Positions 60,824 to 64,000 of a stretch of DNA of 64,000 bases are shown here, piece after piece. The translations under genes were made by a program, and so were the position numbers. This stretch comes from Fasciolopsis buskii (Eukaryota; Platyhelminthes; Trematoda; Plagiorchiida; Fasciolidae), in assembly GCA_008360955.1 (NCBI GenBank), contig LUCM01002370.1, positions 1-64,000 of the forward strand. Reading direction: 5' to 3'. Below the pieces are notes generated by a model. The model had not been told where the DNA came from and searched no databases. It worked only from the letters and a program-made list of their open reading frames with translations. The number at the start of each line of letters is the position of its first letter. Positions within the stretch are counted from its first letter, which is position 1.

Positions 60824-62371
60824 TAATTTTCAAGGAGTTTTGTTAACCTCAAGGCCTCCTAACGCAGTGTTTTCTCATGTGGGTGTAGATCAGCGCTGTG
60901 GTAGCTTAAGATGTATATATGCGTTAAAAACCCGTGGTCATGCAGATGAGCAAAGGATGCGTGTAATATCAGGCGGTGAAGCTGAACAAACCGTTATGAG
61001 CCTGCCGGCAGCGTAATGGTTAGACCATTCGACTCAAAATCATTCAGATCTGACCGGCATTCCAGTTTGAGTGCGATAGATATGCACTGCTCATGATTCC
61101 CAACAAAGATGAAACAACTGTTCTTGCTTCAATGGTTTCGCAATAATGAGTTGGGCTTTGACCTTATGAGATTTATATTTTCGCGATGTCTATGAATATA
61201 ACAAACAAACCGATTGATGAGAGGAAGAGGGTCTCGCTCTCTTTAATTACGCTTTATCGTGTTTTGCAGAATAAAACTGCAAGTACTAACGGTAGTGTAT
61301 TTTGGGCCGTTTGAACTGCAGTGTTATGCTGCATTTCTTTTTACAAGGAGACGCTGCAAAGCACAAATAAACTGCAAGGGATGCAGTGGGGTTTAGTGCT
61401 CACTTGGTCGAAAGGCATCAACTCATACAAGAGGGTCATTTTACCAAAACAGAGAATTGACTATATGCGAGAAATCTGACTGTCGTTCGTGTCTATCTCA
61501 TTTCAAGTTTGAGTTCATAATCCATCACACTGAAATGAGGAACGTATAGGTGAAACCGTGAAACCGAATTTATATTTAAGACAGAACTAAAACTGGCTTA
61601 GTTCGCATGTGGCACATTTCATCCGGCAATTAGTTTTATGACAAATCAACAACGCGTCCAACTAGGGTGGGATTTGAAATAGGGACAGGCTCGTCACAAA
61701 GCACTGAGAAGGTAAGACCGTCGTCGCTGAGATCAATTATCATATCAGACACATTAACTAATACAAATAAATTCTAATGTCTCACTCTCAAAATTTTTCA
61801 AACCCGTGATAATTTTCGAGATTAGACCAGAAATGAGCATTTTGGTTTTGTAAAANTCATCATTTGCCGTTTACACTACGCATTAGTTCGCTTGCTGTTT
61901 GGGAATTGTGGCCTCTTAGCAGCCTTGGAGGGATAAAAGATTAAAGATTTCATTTCTATTTAGAAGTTCCTACTAATTACGATGGGGGGGGGAAGCTCGT
62001 CTGCACGAGGTGTTTCGCTCGAAATCCAGGGGGCACGGACATCCCGAGCGATTATTTCAAGTTACCCGAACCGCTTTGAGTATCCCCTTTGAAGCAAGCA
62101 GAGGAACGTTGGAGGTGATACCGGTAACTTGTTTTACATTAGCAATTAACAATTTACAAAGAGCTAGACTATTTTTAGCGCGAGAATATCAAAATGTAGA
62201 TATATAGATTCAGCTCACGAGTAGAAGCTGTACTCCCTGGTTGTCTGGCATTAAAATGACTTTGCTGTAGAGAATGAAAAGGGTTAACCGACGTGGACGT
62301 TAGAGGTGCTTCGACCCTATTTTTAGAACGGAAAAGAGACAAGATCGAGATGATGGTTTGTGTCTTGGTGT
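60824..62371 (+). repeat. block B, second copy
   Basis: Copy of 53938-55487 (offset 6886, then 6884 after the poly-G run). It continues on the right into unique sequence, whereas the first copy stops at the N. Confidence 0.95.
61003..61059 (+). ncRNA. tRNA-like hairpin sequence, duplicate of 54117-54173
   Basis: Identical to the hairpin in the first block B, with the same outer stem TGCCGG/CCGGCA and inner stem AATGG/CCATT. If the block duplication is an assembly artefact there is only one such locus. Confidence 0.3.
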
Positions 62372-64000
62372 CTGGTAAGGCGAGAGCAAATCTCCCAAAA
62401 TCATCCACTGAAATTCAATTCGTTTTCCACATTTTCAGTTGCCGGAAAAAAGAACGAGAAGCGAAATATCAGTAGTAAAAGAACTAATAAAGTAGGATCG
62501 GATGAGACAAATAATCAAAAATTAGTGACAAAATGTGACTTACTCATAGAGTAGGATGGAACAACATTGTGACTAATCTTTATCTAATGATTCGGAGTTG
62601 CATGCTGATAAAAGATATCCAATTCACCATTACGCCAATAATATTCCTATCAAAGCTAATCAAGCATTTACTTATGCTTAGTAGCCATTCACAAAATGTA
62701 AGCCACTTATAAATTTCTGAACTTCTATAGAACTTTGTCCCTCATAACACACCAAACTGGTTTTTTGACACTTCACCCGTTTTGTTTGAAGGGGTTTGTT
62801 CCGCCAACTCAGTAGTCTTACTACTGCTTTTATGTTTCCCGGTTTTGCTTCAAGTGACCTGAAATCCGAAATATGCAGCTGCGAATTAGAGACTTAATAA
62901 GAAGGCAAGCTGAGAAAAGGATTTCTAGCATCTGACGCTTACTGGACTACGGTAGTCCGCTCAGTCAGCTTCATTTCTGTATCCGATCCAATTTTTATTG
63001 GATTCCCGCAGGCTGTCATCCTCTAGCTACTTTCATTTTACACTTTAAAACAGAAAAAAGCGGATTATTTTAACATGGACTGAAGGACAATATTTATTTT
63101 CGTGTGATTAACGTCATGCGGTTGAACCTTGGTTACGAAACGGCATTGCATAACAGGATGAAATAAAAATACCACGACGAAAAATAGCTCCGTTACTTGT
63201 GTTATCAAGTTATTCGAGAATAAATGTAAGAAAATAATAGTTTCTTTAAATAATTAAACTGTCTGTGTGCAGCGTTTGTGTTTGAGTCGTGATGGGGAAT
63301 TCAGCCACTAACAGTGGCCTACGGATAGGGATTAGCAGTACGCAATGTGCGATCCCAGCTATTGGAATGAAGTCACTGAGAAGCCCATATTAGCTGTGAA
63401 ATACGTTGTCCTATTTACAAATCAAGCGTTTGTATACGAAATAAGAAAAATCCAGATCAGTGAGATGGCATTCGAGCTATATTTGAACTTTACGACCGCT
63501 GGTTGTCTACACAGGCTGTAGCAGAGCTGTCCAGGATTGCGTCACGTGACGTGAACATACGTTCAGAACAGTATGTCACCGTTCTTCTAGTAACAATGTC
63601 ATGCATCTAAATTATTAGAAATCGATCGTTAAACTGTAATTCCACTTCGTAATTTCGTCACCAACGTAAACCATTTTTGTAATCTTATGAAACAAGTCAT
63701 ATTTTCTGTGTATAAAATTAGTCTGAAACGCAAATATTTAACCATAATTTTTATCTCATCGTACCGGTAATTGATCTTGCAATGTACGATCACATTTGCC
63801 AAGGTGCCATGTTCCCATTACACAGCCAGCGGGAAACCAGTGACTTATTTAGCCTGATGCAACTGACATGGCTTTGACGGTGGATTTATGTTAAGTGTTT
63901 CTAATCATCAACAATTCAAATTGCTGACAATACATTGTGATGAGCCAGCAGAATACCTATGTACCGTCTGACCACTGTCAAACTATTAGCCTACCGACTT
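62372..64000. other. no confident gene; possible terminal exon near 62293-62554
   Basis: A possible 64-bp intron (62375-62438, GTAAGG...TTTCAG) would join the frame starting at 62293 to one ending at a stop at 62554, giving a basic C-terminus (AGKKNEKRNISSKRTN...). The product is not recognised. The remainder to 64000 is AT-rich without recognisable features. Confidence 0.3.

Noticed and set aside
53938..62371. Block B copies as long terminal repeats of an LTR retrotransposon
   Set aside because: The interior holds a duplicated flank (A') and an N, no gag or pol, and no TG...CA ends or target duplication; haplotype concatenation explains it better.

Overview
The window looks like a gene-poor, repeat-rich stretch of a metazoan nuclear genome, most likely a flatworm (trematode or cestode). 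No bacterial operon logic, rRNA or canonical tRNA gene is visible. The flatworm call rests on three things. The one clear host gene has 31-50 bp introns at its 5' end, as described for schistosomes. The LINE remnants are of RTE-like and jockey/CR1-like types. A Penelope-like GIY-YIG fragment is present. The species cannot be read from the window.

Layout. 1-590: RTE-type reverse transcriptase (RT) remnant on the minus strand. 2160-3345: second RTE-type remnant on the plus strand, internally deleted. 4724-5832: the first six exons of PAF1 (RNA polymerase II-associated factor 1) on the minus strand; the 3' half was not found. 6080-8885: two decayed LINE RT regions in the same orientation, upstream of PAF1. 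9384-31000: mostly anonymous DNA with a decayed LINE (20290-21690) and two repeat families without a recognisable protein. Family 1 is at 9384, 11040 and 30028; family 2 is at 23195 and 29205, with a short copy at 48490. 31395-32051: an unexplained 218-codon open frame. 38090-38830, 45100-47075 and 49225-49745: three more LINE RT remnants, the middle one the most complete. 49926: a solitary stretch matching a Penelope-like element arm.

53485-62371 is the most unusual part. A 454-bp block (A) and a 1.55-kb block (B) each occur twice in the order A-B-N-A'-C-B'. A single N sits exactly at the B/A' join. The simplest reading is that two haplotypes (A-B without C, and A-C-B with a 4.88-kb segment C) were concatenated in the assembly. 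C ends with a Penelope-like GIY-YIG coding fragment enclosed by a perfect 46-bp inverted repeat. 62372-64000 is anonymous.

PAF1 is the only gene with a confidently inferable cellular role (Paf1 complex, transcription elongation). The rest is mainly a graveyard of retroelements with frameshifts, stops and altered catalytic motifs. I found no convincing new biological system. The most rewarding leads are the A/B/C structural polymorphism, the Penelope fold-back, the two anonymous repeat families and the PAF1 gene architecture.
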